A DNA stretch of 64,000 nt, from positions 124,001 through 188,000 of the forward strand of contig JAZKUF010000004.1 in the NCBI GenBank assembly GCA_036625225.1, read 5' to 3'. The position numbers and the translations under genes are program-made. The notes beneath the pieces are model-generated. The model worked only from the letters and a program-made list of their open reading frames with translations. It was not told the DNA's origin and did no database searches. The first letter of the stretch is position 1, and each line of letters begins with the position of its first letter. Shown here in pieces: positions 8,377-16,125 of this stretch. This DNA is from Accumulibacter jenkinsii. Lineage in GTDB: Bacteria > Pseudomonadota > Gammaproteobacteria > Burkholderiales > Rhodocyclaceae.

Positions 8377-8743
8377 ACTGCAGTTCTACTGGAGGCGCCA
8401 GGACATCAAGGAGGCCATCGTCGCAGTCACTAAGGCTGTCGCTGCTGGCTACGACACCAAGGACAAGCTGCTGGCCGCATTGCCTCAATTCTCAACTTAC
8501 AGAATTGCCTTGGCCATCGATGCCCTGATTACTGCCGACATGGCAGAAAATAATCTCGGCGCGCTTAAGATCCATCCAGATATGGACGTTATCTTTGAGT
8601 TGCTCAAAGGCAAGTTTGTGCTCCCGTTGAGAGTGAAAGACGCGAAGGCCCCGGGTGTGCGCCGCGTACTTATAAACAAGCTCGGCTGCAAGAATCCCGC
8701 TGGCGTGGAAACACTCCTGAACACAAATACCGCTGAGGTATAA
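8360..8743 (+). CDS. small protein, possibly winged-helix
   Basis: A 127-aa product. The start at 8360 is chosen over an upstream ATG because an AGGA ribosome site precedes it and the 17-base overlap with the previous gene is normal for this operon. The helix pattern around residues 10-60 (RRQDIKEAIVAVTKAVAAGY, then FSTYRIALAIDALITADM) could be a winged helix, but no family is recognised. It directly abuts the helicase start, suggesting translational coupling and a possible adaptor role. Confidence 0.6.
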   Translation: MQPQIELQFYWRRQDIKEAIVAVTKAVAAGYDTKDKLLAALPQFSTYRIALAIDALITADMAENNLGALKIHPDMDVIFELLKGKFVLPLRVKDAKAPGVRRVLINKLGCKNPAGVETLLNTNTAEV

Positions 8744-10504
8744 ATGGGCGCACATCCGAATTTGCACACCGAGACCGAAGTATCCGTTGATTTCGTCGAT
8801 CACATCGACCACTGGCTGGAATACCTCACGACGCTGCTTGACAATGCTGACAAAGCAACTAAGCCGAAATTGGAGCGCCAGATCAGATATCTACTGGGCT
8901 TTCGCGCCGGCACGAACTGCAACATCAATCACAACCGGCTGCTGCAATATTATTACAGCAACCAGACTAGCGAGGGTGGCGACAACATCTCTTTGCCCGG
9001 TGAAAACTACAACGCTGAAGATGAGTGCGTTCCGGACGAAAACTCGCCTGACACACAGGCCAGGATAGATGCCTTTATTGAGGAGATAAAAGCCCGCGAA
9101 GGCGCGACCTCCATGTCGATCCATCCGACTGAGCCGATCCAAAGAAGCTACCAGCCCAACGATCCTGCCTTCAAGCTAATCCTCAAGGCTTTGGCCAGCG
9201 AAGATCTGTTCTTCATGCAAGGGCCACCTGGCACCGGCAAGACAACGGCAATTGTGGAGATCATCCTGCAGTTGATAAAAGCCAAGCCCAATGCTCGCAT
9301 CTTGATCAGCTCTGAAACCCACGTGGCCGTTGACAATGCATTAGACCGCCTGGCAAAGGAGGCATCTCCCGAGCTGATGGACTCGATCTTGCGCTACCCA
9401 GAGTTCTCTATCTCTGAGTTTGAATGCGAGAACACTCCGCAGGCAGATGCGCTGACACGAGCAGACGCCCTCTGGCACAAGGCTCATGAGGCCGCTCCAG
9501 AGCTGACCATGCAGCTCTGGACTGATCTGGATACGTGCAGAAAGAATGACGATGAAACTCTCTCTATCGCTCGCTGGCAAGCACGTAACCTAGCTGAAAT
9601 GCACCAGGTGATTGGCGTCACCTGTAATCAGATCGACCATCTGATGGATAGCGAAACTCAGATGTTCGACTTGGCCATCGTCGATGAATGCTCTAAGGCC
9701 ACTATGCCTGAATGGCTCATGGCCATGAGCGTGGCCAAGAAGTGCATTCTGGTCGGCGACCACAAGCAACTGCCACCCACGTTCTGCACGGAAGAGTCCG
9801 AAGTGCTGGGGCAAATGGACGATCACAAGGAGCGACTGATCCGCAACGGAGTGATTGAGCGACTCTTTGAGAGCCTGCCATCCGAGATGAAGGGAACCCT
9901 CGGCAAGCAGTTCCGCATGCTTCCGCACATTGGTCAGTTCATCTCTCACCACTTCTACAAAGGAGAGCTTGAGCACCACCGCACGGAAACCGACCACGAA
10001 TTTCAGGATTTTGGCTGGTTCACATACAAGTCCACTGGCTACCGCGTACCGGCGCAGCAGGGAATGGAGAAGAAGGTTCTGATCAACGATTTTGAGATCC
10101 GAATCATCATGGCCCGCCTCGCTGAGATAAACGAACGCCTCAAGAAAGCCAAGGCTGAACGAAAAATCAGTGTGGCCCTCATTACGCCATACCGCGCCCA
10201 GTGCCAGGCCTTGCGACAAGCACTCAAGAAACACGACTTTAGTGAAGTCCTCGCTGTGGAGGTCGATACAGTAGATGCCTTCCAGGGACGACAAGCCGAT
10301 ATAGTGTTCTTCTCATTCGTCAGAAACACCGGCCCCGCGACATTCTATGCCGACGACCGCCGCATGAACGTGGCCATCTCCCGAGCTCGCGATGCGGTGT
10401 ACCTAGTTGGCGATGTGGATTACATCACCAACAAGCGTTTGCCGGTGCTTGATGCGCTGGTCAAATTGCCCATCTTGATTAAACATCGCAACGAGGATGT
10501 CTGA
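8744..10504 (+). CDS. superfamily 1B (UPF1/DNA2-like) helicase
   Basis: A 586-aa P-loop helicase with motifs in order: Walker A GPPGTGKT (160-167), motif Ia SETHVAVDNAL, motif II VDECSKAT (D314-E315), motif III GDHKQLPP (338-345), QFRM (389-392), motif V VDAFQGRQADIV and motif VI NVAISRARDAVYLVGD. Residues 1-140 form a private N-terminal domain. It probably unwinds or translocates on DNA or RNA. Its start follows the preceding stop without a gap. Compact relatives occur as end genes of many anti-phage or conflict operons, which fits the island setting. Function inferred. Confidence 0.85.
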   Translation: MGAHPNLHTETEVSVDFVDHIDHWLEYLTTLLDNADKATKPKLERQIRYLLGFRAGTNCNINHNRLLQYYYSNQTSEGGDNISLPGENYNAEDECVPDENSPDTQARIDAFIEEIKAREGATSMSIHPTEPIQRSYQPNDPAFKLILKALASEDLFFMQGPPGTGKTTAIVEIILQLIKAKPNARILISSETHVAVDNALDRLAKEASPELMDSILRYPEFSISEFECENTPQADALTRADALWHKAHEAAPELTMQLWTDLDTCRKNDDETLSIARWQARNLAEMHQVIGVTCNQIDHLMDSETQMFDLAIVDECSKATMPEWLMAMSVAKKCILVGDHKQLPPTFCTEESEVLGQMDDHKERLIRNGVIERLFESLPSEMKGTLGKQFRMLPHIGQFISHHFYKGELEHHRTETDHEFQDFGWFTYKSTGYRVPAQQGMEKKVLINDFEIRIIMARLAEINERLKKAKAERKISVALITPYRAQCQALRQALKKHDFSEVLAVEVDTVDAFQGRQADIVFFSFVRNTGPATFYADDRRMNVAISRARDAVYLVGDVDYITNKRLPVLDALVKLPILIKHRNEDV

Positions 10505-10511
10505 ACCTCCA

Positions 10512-10558
10512 TGCAAATATCTTTTTCGGATTTACCCCGGAAGCATGAATCCGGGGAG
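10512..10558 (+). repeat. island-flanking direct repeat, copy 2 (hairpin)
   Basis: Matches 806-851 in the same orientation. This copy contains a perfect hairpin: CCCCGGA (10535-10541), 8-base loop, TCCGGGG (10550-10556). It starts 8 bases after the helicase stop, so it may end transcription, and its right edge is exactly where the DUF4160 gene is cut off. Confidence 0.8.
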
Positions 10559-10561
10559 TAA

Positions 10562-10744
10562 AGCGATCGAGAGGAGCCCGAACACATCCATGTGGAGCGC
10601 GAAGACAACATCGCCAAATTTTGGCTTGACCCGGTTCGTCTTCAAAGCAACGGAGGTCTATCGCGAGCCGAAATCAGCCGCATTGAGAAATTCGTGAAGA
10701 AGCATCAGTACGAATTGATGGAGGCTTGGAATGAGTATTTCCGC
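10562..10744 (+). pseudogene. DUF4160 protein, 5' half missing
   Basis: The frame reads REEPEHIHVERED, then AKFWLDPVRL and EAWNEYF, the conserved C-terminal half of DUF4160 proteins. The usual N-terminal strand (about 30 residues) is absent: an in-frame stop at 10559-10561 lies at the edge of the repeat. The 3' end was additionally split by a 214-bp insertion; removing it restores WNEYFRD followed by a stop, the normal family end. DUF4160 and DUF2442 genes commonly form a two-gene unit of unproven, possibly toxin-antitoxin-like, function. Confidence 0.8.
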
Positions 10745-11301
10745 GGCCTTGATCATCGTTCCGGCCACCTACTTGGGAGCGCCGCACCCCAGTGCGGCGT
10801 GGTCTATCCGCGGCACGCGACGCCGATGTCACTGGCGAGGCAGCTCTGCACTGGGGTGCGGCGCTTCCACCGTCCTTCGACCCGAGAGCCGCGCATGCTC
10901 TCGCCACGTCCAGGAGCAGGGCCGCGAGCGCGGCGTGGCCGGAACGATGATCAAGGCCTATTTCCGCGATTGAAATTGAGATTCCCCTCGCTCAAGCCGT
11001 GAGGGTCACTCAGGATTCCCTGCCTGTCGATCTTGCTGACGGGCGAACGATCTCGGTTCCACTCGCCTGGTATCCGCGCCTGCTGCATGCCACGGCTGAT
11101 GAGCGAAAGACGTGGCGGTTGATTGGGATGGGCCGAGGCATTCATTGGGAAGCTATTGATGAAGACATCAGTGTGGAAGGTCTGTTGGCTGGAAGAGCTT
11201 CTGGAGAGAGTCAGATCTCTTTCAAGAAATGGCTGACCTCACGATCCTCGCGCCTGACCGCACGTTCCACCGGACGGGCGAAAGGCAGCGCGCGTCGGTG
11301 A
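10731..11301 (+). pseudogene. DUF2442 gene interrupted by MITE-like element
   Basis: Before insertion the gene began at ATG 10731, overlapping the DUF4160 end, and read MSISAIEIEIPLAQAV followed by the body from 10969. The body (VDLADGRTISVPLAWYPRLL, then HWEAIDEDISVEGLLAGR) is typical DUF2442. The insertion separates codons 1-5 from the rest. A stop at 10948-10950 closes the upstream frame, so only a product shortened at the N-terminus, for example from GTG 10999, could be made. The C-terminal 15 residues are Arg/Ser rich and unusual. Confidence 0.8.
10745..10958. mobile_element. 214-bp MITE-like element
   Basis: Perfect 23-bp terminal inverted repeats (10745-10767 and 10936-10958, ends GGCCTTGATC), flanked by a 9-bp target duplication TATTTCCGC (10736-10744 and 10959-10967). 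A second nested inverted repeat of 18 bp lies inside (10778-10795 and 10848-10865). No transposase is encoded, so it must be moved in trans. Excision in silico rebuilds the ends of both the DUF4160 and DUF2442 genes exactly, which proves the boundaries. Confidence 0.92.
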
Positions 11302-11721
11302 ACGCTAACATTAGGCGTCAGAATATACTTCCGTTGCACTCCGGCACCCCATGAGTCCCGACGAGCACCGAAACTTCCTACGCGAGAGTTTCAATCAGTT
11401 GCTGCAATTCGGGTGAGCGCCAAGGCCTTGGCCACCGTGAAGTGCTGAACACTCCGTGCTCCTGAACGGCCGGCTGATGGTCGAGCCGTCCGCGATCCTT
11501 CAGGGCGTGTCGTCTGCTTATCCGGCTGCCGGGCCGTGCTGCGCCTTCACAGGCGCTGCTGCTGGCTCGCAGATAGGGGTGAGTGCTGCCTTGCTAATGC
11601 ACTGATCCGGCCACACCGCACGACGGCGGGCCTGCTGACGTGCCGATCGGGGCTTGGCCAGATCGCTTGCGCTCGGTCTGGGACAACGCCGCCACTGCGC
11701 AAGCATTTTCTGTGATTTTTG
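11302..11721. other. non-coding gap
   Basis: No supportable gene. A 22-codon frame at 11351 (MSPDEHRNFLRESF...) could be a 5' scar of a lost gene but is too short to assign. No terminator or repeat is obvious between the DUF2442 end and the methyltransferase stop. Confidence 0.45.
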
Positions 11722-12390
11722 TTACGCCCGCCGCTGGACTTCAAGCGTAATGATCTCGGCCTGAGAGTGATTGGCGTAGGTATCCCACGTCGGGCGGTAG
11801 TCATCGTCCGCCTGGTCACCCCATACCGACCATTTGGGCCGCGTGCCACGGGCGAAAAGTTCGAGGTAAGGGCCAGGGCTGCAAGCCTCGATGATGTTGA
11901 AAATCTCATCCGGCTTGCGTGAATGCTCGCGCTTTTGCGTTGCCAGGAAATTCACCTGGCGGCGGCCAGGTGCAAGGGTGCGGGCGTTTTTTCCCCGAAT
12001 GCCGAACAGCACCAGTTCCGTGACGTTGCGGAAGTAGAAGCCCACTCCCCGCCCATCCGGGCCGCCATCCTTGCGGATTTTGTGCCAGACGATATTGCTT
12101 TTGTATTGAAAGCCCCAGGCTTCCATCACGCGCAGCCCGTCCGGCAGCAGGGCATTCGGCACCCACAAGTAGAGATGCGCAGGATCGTCGGCCACGGCGC
12201 CAACAGGCAGGCTCAGAATATCGTCGAGTTCCATGGTGCCGTAGCGGTTCAGCCGCTTATGCTCCGGGGCCATCTTGCCTGTGCGGTTCTGAAACTGCCA
12301 CGGCGGATCGGCCAGGATCGTGCGAAAGCGCTCCTCCCCGCAGTGGGCAAGAAGATCGGCCGCCGCCGGATTAAGGGTGTTCTTTTTCAT
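11722..12390 (-). CDS. MT-A70-type DNA adenine methyltransferase
   Basis: A 222-aa N6-adenine methyltransferase with catalytic DPPW (28-31) preceded by RFRTILA, and MT-A70 motifs NIVWHKIRKDGG, VTELVLFGIRG, KREHSRKPDE and PYLELFARG. The start MKKNTLNPAAAD is chosen by family homology; the open frame continues upstream only because it runs into the remains of the restriction gene. Last gene of a three-gene operon and apparently intact, so it may still methylate the host genome after its partner endonuclease was lost. Confidence 0.9.
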   Translation of the reverse strand: MKKNTLNPAAADLLAHCGEERFRTILADPPWQFQNRTGKMAPEHKRLNRYGTMELDDILSLPVGAVADDPAHLYLWVPNALLPDGLRVMEAWGFQYKSNIVWHKIRKDGGPDGRGVGFYFRNVTELVLFGIRGKNARTLAPGRRQVNFLATQKREHSRKPDEIFNIIEACSPGPYLELFARGTRPKWSVWGDQADDDYRPTWDTYANHSQAEIITLEVQRRA

Positions 12391-12833
12391 ACTCTGCCCA
12401 ATCTTGTGACCGTCGAGGAAATTTTCGCGTTTGATCTGTTCGACGTGGTAGCCCTTGCGCTTCATCTCCTCGATGGTTTCCAGCGTCTCGGATTCGGATT
12501 CTTCCTCCTCCCCTTGCTCGGCTACTGCCCTGCTTCTTCTGGCGGGGCCTGAGACGGAGACTTTCTGGATGAGCAGGTCGCCCTTGATGCGGGTTTCTTG
12601 CCAGCCTTTAGCGCGCAGCAGGCTGGAGATCATTTTCGGGATGTCGGATTCGTTGCCGCCGGGCTTGCGAATGTCGGCCAGCGTCAGGCGAAAGGTGCGC
12701 AGCCCTGGAGGATGTCTGCAAATTCTGCAGCGCAGCCTGTGGCGAGCACTTGGGCGGCATTGCGGTAGTTGTGCACTTCGTACAAGGTCCGGATGTCGTC
12801 GGGAATGAATGCGTCCGTGGTGTTCGCCGTCAT
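12391..12833 (-). pseudogene. BglII/BstYI-type restriction endonuclease, broken
   Basis: The N-terminal part (TLYEVHNYRNAAQVLATGCA, then EFADILQG) is in one frame. The continuation (LRTFRLTLADIRKPGGNESD, then KGWQETRIKGDLL) needs a one-base shift near 12702-12706. IRKPGGNESxI and GWQETRI are hallmarks of the BglII/BstYI endonuclease family. The frame then runs through a Glu-rich segment to FLDGHKI and fuses straight into the methyltransferase, so the C-terminal half with most of the active site is missing. Its start overlaps the upstream regulator by ATGA. Confidence 0.85.
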
Positions 12834-13045
12834 GCGTGGGGCGTTCCTTTTTCTTCGGTGAACAAGGGCCATTGCTGGCCAACGTACTGCTCAGCGGCAT
12901 CGCGCACGATCCAGGCCACGGAAACCTTCTTTTCCTTGGCGATGCGCTCTCGCGTTTCGTACAGCTCGAGCGGGAAACTCACGGACGCGCGGGCGGTCTT
13001 CCGTTCCGACTGTGCTGCTGCTGATCGTTTGCCTTTGGTTGGCAT
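12830..13045 (-). CDS. ribbon-helix-helix regulator of the R-M operon
   Basis: A 71-aa protein with a basic N-terminus and a CopG/Arc-like core (RASVSFPLELYETRERIAKE, then VSVAWIVRDAAEQYV). The start at 13045 has a clear AGGAG site. The stop overlaps the endonuclease start, so it is the first gene of the restriction-modification operon and likely its transcriptional controller. Intact. Confidence 0.8.
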   Translation of the reverse strand: MPTKGKRSAAAQSERKTARASVSFPLELYETRERIAKEKKVSVAWIVRDAAEQYVGQQWPLFTEEKGTPHA

Positions 13046-13498
13046 TTCCCGCTCCTCTCTGACGCCCCACCTTACACCATGAGGGTGCAAAGCGAAAGTC
13101 GGCGGGACCGGTCAGGCTGTCGGGGGCGTGCTGGCCACCGGCGGCGGTCTGCGGCTACCCGTCTGCCAGGTCGGTTCACGGCCTGTCGTGGCAATGTCCG
13201 CCGGGCCTGCGGCGGACGGCGGCCTTGCTGAACCGGCTGAACGCCCCTGAGGTGTCGAAGGCCACCAGCCTGGCCCTCGCCCGTCAGGCCCGCCAGGCCG
13301 CCGCAAGCGTCGCGGCTGTCGCGGCTGTCGCGGCCGCTCGGCGCCTCGGCGGGATTGAGCTGGCAGCCCGGCAGGCGTCCGAAGACCAGTCGCCCCGTCC
13401 ACGCGTTCGTCCGCCCGCATTGACGCCGCCCGCAACGTGGTAGAGGAGACAAAGATCACGCACACCGAGGCAACCCTCCGTGATGCCACTGGCGGCGT

Positions 13499-13531
13499 AG
13501 CGCGGCGATGGCCGGAACGAGGATCGAGGCC
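13499..13531. repeat. relic end of the MITE-like element
   Basis: 13509-13531 matches the right terminal inverted repeat of the 10745-10958 element at 21 of 23 bases, and the similarity extends to the AGCGCGGCG block just upstream. No opposite end is seen nearby, so this is a decayed solo end. Confidence 0.6.
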
Positions 13532-13797
13532 CGCAATGGGTGAATGTCCGACCCGGAATGTCCGGCCCTGCAGACACAGCGGACCGGATCGGTTGAAAAT
13601 CGAGTGTCGCCTTTGGCCGAAGAGCCGGCCGACGGCAGATTCCTGTGACCGGCAGCTTGCTGATCAGGAAGCTGCCATTGATCTGCTGTCCGCGCCCAGC
13701 CGCCTGCACACCCCACGCGCTTGCCGGCAATATTCGGGAACAACGAGCGCCGCGCGCTCCAGGAGTGAGTTCCGTTAAAAGAATTGCCGTTCGCGGT

Positions 13798-13836
13798 GCG
13801 CCCTTCGACTTGGCTCAGGACAGGCTTGTCGACGCG
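13798..13836. repeat. REP-like element
   Basis: CCCTTCGACTTGGCTCAGGA followed by CAGGCTTGTCGACG is a variant of the short palindromic repeat built on TTCGAC...CTCAG...GTCGA that recurs between genes in many proteobacteria. Related copies lie at 28617-28718. Confidence 0.6.
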
Positions 13837-13915
13837 CATTTCTCTGGGTTGACCGGCCTTCGACAGGCGCAGGCTAACGGTCTGGTTGCAACCGTTTCGA
13901 TGAAACGCAAACGCA

Positions 13916-14695
13916 CTACTCGCGAGATTCTGCGGTGCCCGAAACTGTGGTGTCGTCCAGCCCCAGGCGACCGATGAAGGGCAGGCGCAGGCCCGGGCGG
14001 TTCACATCGAGACCGAAATTGAGACCGAGAAGGTTCATCTCGACGCCTTCCTCAAGGCCGACGCTGAAGCCCAGCAGGCCGAGCAGGGAAAGCTGCAGGC
14101 CGCTCCCCGAAGGCGACAGCCCCAGCGGATGGCTGAGCGGACGGTAATCCTTGCCGATGGCGTTGGCCGGCAGATCGAGCCGCAAAGCGGGAACATTGCG
14201 TCCGATATGGGCGAGAAAGGTGTTGCTGTTGGGCCCCGGATAGCTGCGGTAGGTGGTATGGGGATAGCTCTCGATGGCCGCCTCGATCTGGCTGATCATG
14301 GCCTCGACGCCTTCGCCACGATGGTCCACCCGCAGCTTCGGTTGCGCGCCATACCAGAGCCCGTCGGGAAGCGCGTAGTTCCGCTGGACGACCTGATTGC
14401 CGCGCCAGCCGACGACGTCATAGCGGGTGAAAGCGGTTTCCCCTGCTCGCTTGTAGATGATCCAGGGGTGTTCGGCAAAAAGGCCCCGCCAGCCGTACGT
14501 GGCGGCGGAGTACACCTGAACGATGGCGAGATCGGCCTGTTCGACCGGGTCCGGGGCGATCCCCGCCGAGTGGCGCGGCGCGGTTCGCCAGCTTTGCGTC
14601 TCGCCGCCGGTCAGCGACGCATCGGCCAGGCTGAGGCCGAAGGAAAGGCTCAGGAGGGCCGCCAGGCCGAACATCACGCGTCGTCTCCAGGTCAT
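13916..14695 (-). CDS. DUF3750 protein
   Basis: A 259-aa protein with an N-terminal signal or anchor segment (residues 6-27) and the DUF3750 signature: WRTAPRHSAGIAPDP, YGWRGLFAEHPWIIYKRAGE, then YPGPNSNTFLAHIGR with an invariant-looking Asn-Thr. Role unknown; probably periplasmic. Its ATG overlaps the stop of the broken cobalamin gene (14692-14694). Confidence 0.85.
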   Translation of the reverse strand: MTWRRRVMFGLAALLSLSFGLSLADASLTGGETQSWRTAPRHSAGIAPDPVEQADLAIVQVYSAATYGWRGLFAEHPWIIYKRAGETAFTRYDVVGWRGNQVVQRNYALPDGLWYGAQPKLRVDHRGEGVEAMISQIEAAIESYPHTTYRSYPGPNSNTFLAHIGRNVPALRLDLPANAIGKDYRPLSHPLGLSPSGSGLQLSLLGLLGFSVGLEEGVEMNLLGLNFGLDVNRPGLRLPFIGRLGLDDTTVSGTAESRE

Positions 14696-14910
14696 GGTTT
14701 CTCCGGCGCCAAAAGGGGGGGACGCAGCGGGGACTCGGGCAGCCGACGCAACTGGTGGCCGGCGCGTTGCCAGGCCTGCAGATGTTCTGCGTGGATCGGC
14801 GGCAGCGGATAAGCGGCGGGGTTGATGCCGGTCGAGAGATCGATCCAGTCGGCGGGCGGAAGGGCGTACTGCTGCGCCGCGCGCCGCAACTGGCCGCCAT
14901 GCTCAAGCAC
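14692..14910 (-). pseudogene. cobC: cobC (threonine-phosphate decarboxylase) fragment
   Basis: The first 45 residues (MLEHGGQLRRAAQQY, then ADWIDLSTGINPAAYPLPPI) match the start of CobC/CobD aminotransferase-like decarboxylases, which supply aminopropanol phosphate for cobalamin. The family is about 330-350 aa; here the frame loses homology and stops at 72 residues. The start overlaps the end of cbiB, as in normal cobalamin operons. The linker step must come from elsewhere in the genome, or cobalamin assembly is impaired. Confidence 0.8.
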
Positions 14911-15859
14911 CGAGCACGCCGATCAAAAGAGCCACCGCGAGCCAGAGGCCGACGCTGCGCCGCACCAGGGTCAGCGCCCGCGCGATGTCGTCGCCGCTCG
15001 CCGGCGGCCCTTCGCCGAGCAGCGGCCGCGCTTCGAGCCGGCCGTGATAGATCGCCGCGCCGCCCAGGGTGAGCCCCAGGCTGCCGGCACCGGCCGCCAT
15101 CACCGGCCCGGCGTTCGGACTCTCCCAGCCCGGCGCCTGCCGCCGCCAGCAGGCGAGGGCGCGGCGCGTCTGGCCGCAGAGCGCGTAGGAAAACGAGGTG
15201 AGCCGGGCCGGCAGGTAGTTGAGCGCGTCGTCGATGCGCGCCGCCGCCCAGCCGAAGCGCACAAAGCGCGGGTTCCGGTAGCCCCACATCGCGTCGAGCG
15301 TGTTGGCCAGACGGAAGAGCAGCGCGCCGGCGCCGCCGCACAGCATGAACCAGAACAGCGCCCCGAAGACCGCGTCGTTGCCGTTCTCCAGGGTCGATTC
15401 GACGCAGGCGCTGGCCACCCCGGTGCGGTCGAGCGCGCGGGTGTCGCGCGAGACGATCCAGCCGACATGCTCGCGCGCCGCCGGCAGGTCGTCGGCCGCG
15501 AGGTCGCCGGCGACGCGCCGCGAATGTTCGGCCAGACTGCGCCCGCCGAGCGCAAGATAGAGCAGCAGCACGTCGATCAGCCAGCCACCCAAATTCTCGC
15601 GCTTCAACCAGAAAGCGAGCACGACCCACGGCAGAACGATCAGCGCCCAGGCGATGATTCCGGCCCTCAAGCGCTGCGGACCGCGATTGAGCCTTTTTTC
15701 GGCCAGACTCGCGAGGGTGCCGAAACCGACCAGCGGATGCCAGCGTCGGGGCTCGCCGAGCAGTCGATCGAGCAGCACGCCGGCCACCGCGGCGAGCGGC
15801 AGCCAGAGGGCCGCAGGCAGCGCGAGCGGCAGGCGATCGGCAGAGAAGGCGTCGAGCAT
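14903..15859 (-). CDS. cbiB: adenosylcobinamide-phosphate synthase CbiB
   Basis: A 318-aa integral membrane protein that joins aminopropanol (phosphate) to adenosylcobyric acid. Family motifs: LDRLLGEPRRWHPLVGFG, YLALGGRSLAEHSRRVAGDL, SRDTRALDRTGVASACVEST, ENGNDAVFGALFWFMLCGG and YLPARLTSF. The start MLDAFSAD at 15859 follows family length; the open frame extends further upstream without homology. No cobalamin riboswitch could be recognised upstream. Confidence 0.92.
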   Translation of the reverse strand: MLDAFSADRLPLALPAALWLPLAAVAGVLLDRLLGEPRRWHPLVGFGTLASLAEKRLNRGPQRLRAGIIAWALIVLPWVVLAFWLKRENLGGWLIDVLLLYLALGGRSLAEHSRRVAGDLAADDLPAAREHVGWIVSRDTRALDRTGVASACVESTLENGNDAVFGALFWFMLCGGAGALLFRLANTLDAMWGYRNPRFVRFGWAAARIDDALNYLPARLTSFSYALCGQTRRALACWRRQAPGWESPNAGPVMAAGAGSLGLTLGGAAIYHGRLEARPLLGEGPPASGDDIARALTLVRRSVGLWLAVALLIGVLGA

Positions 15860-15864
15860 CGGGG

Positions 15865-15885
15865 GAGTGGAGAGTGGAGAGTGGA
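15865..15885. repeat. three 7-bp tandem copies before cbiB
   Basis: GAGTGGA repeated three times, 6 bases upstream of the cbiB start on its 5' side (reading TCCACTC on the minus strand). It occupies the position where a ribosome site would be, so it could influence expression; chance slippage is as likely. Confidence 0.6.
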
Positions 15886-16125
15886 GAATCGACAATGCCT
15901 GGATTCTACGACGAATCGCTCCCGCTACCCGCCAGGACGACCCGCCGGGTGCGAATGAAACAGTCGTCCGAGGAGATTGACGCGCCACCCGGCGCAGGGC
16001 CGGATTGGCAGCGAGCCATCCGTCAGGCAGAATCGGCCCGGCAGCCCGATCACCCGCACCCGGATTCTGCCACCGTGACGCGGCAAACCCCGGCAGGAAC
16101 CCTCTTCACCGACGGAGTGCTCTCC

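Larger units (their letters stand above)
13046..13915. other. 870-bp gap with repeat relics
   Basis: No supportable gene. It holds short GC-rich tandems (GTCGCGGCT near 13306-13335), a relic of one end of the MITE-like element (13499-13531) and a REP-like sequence (13798-13836). Long open frames here are by-products of high GC. Confidence 0.55.

Noticed and set aside
13072..13730. Several overlapping open frames in the 13.1-13.9 kb gap
   Set aside because: Arg/Pro/Ala-rich translations with no conserved motif, and the region holds repeat relics instead.
15860..16125. Cobalamin riboswitch upstream of cbiB or selD
   Set aside because: Some GCCACxGTG-like and CCCCGGCAGG-like pieces occur, but the conserved B12 box and core order could not be found on either strand.
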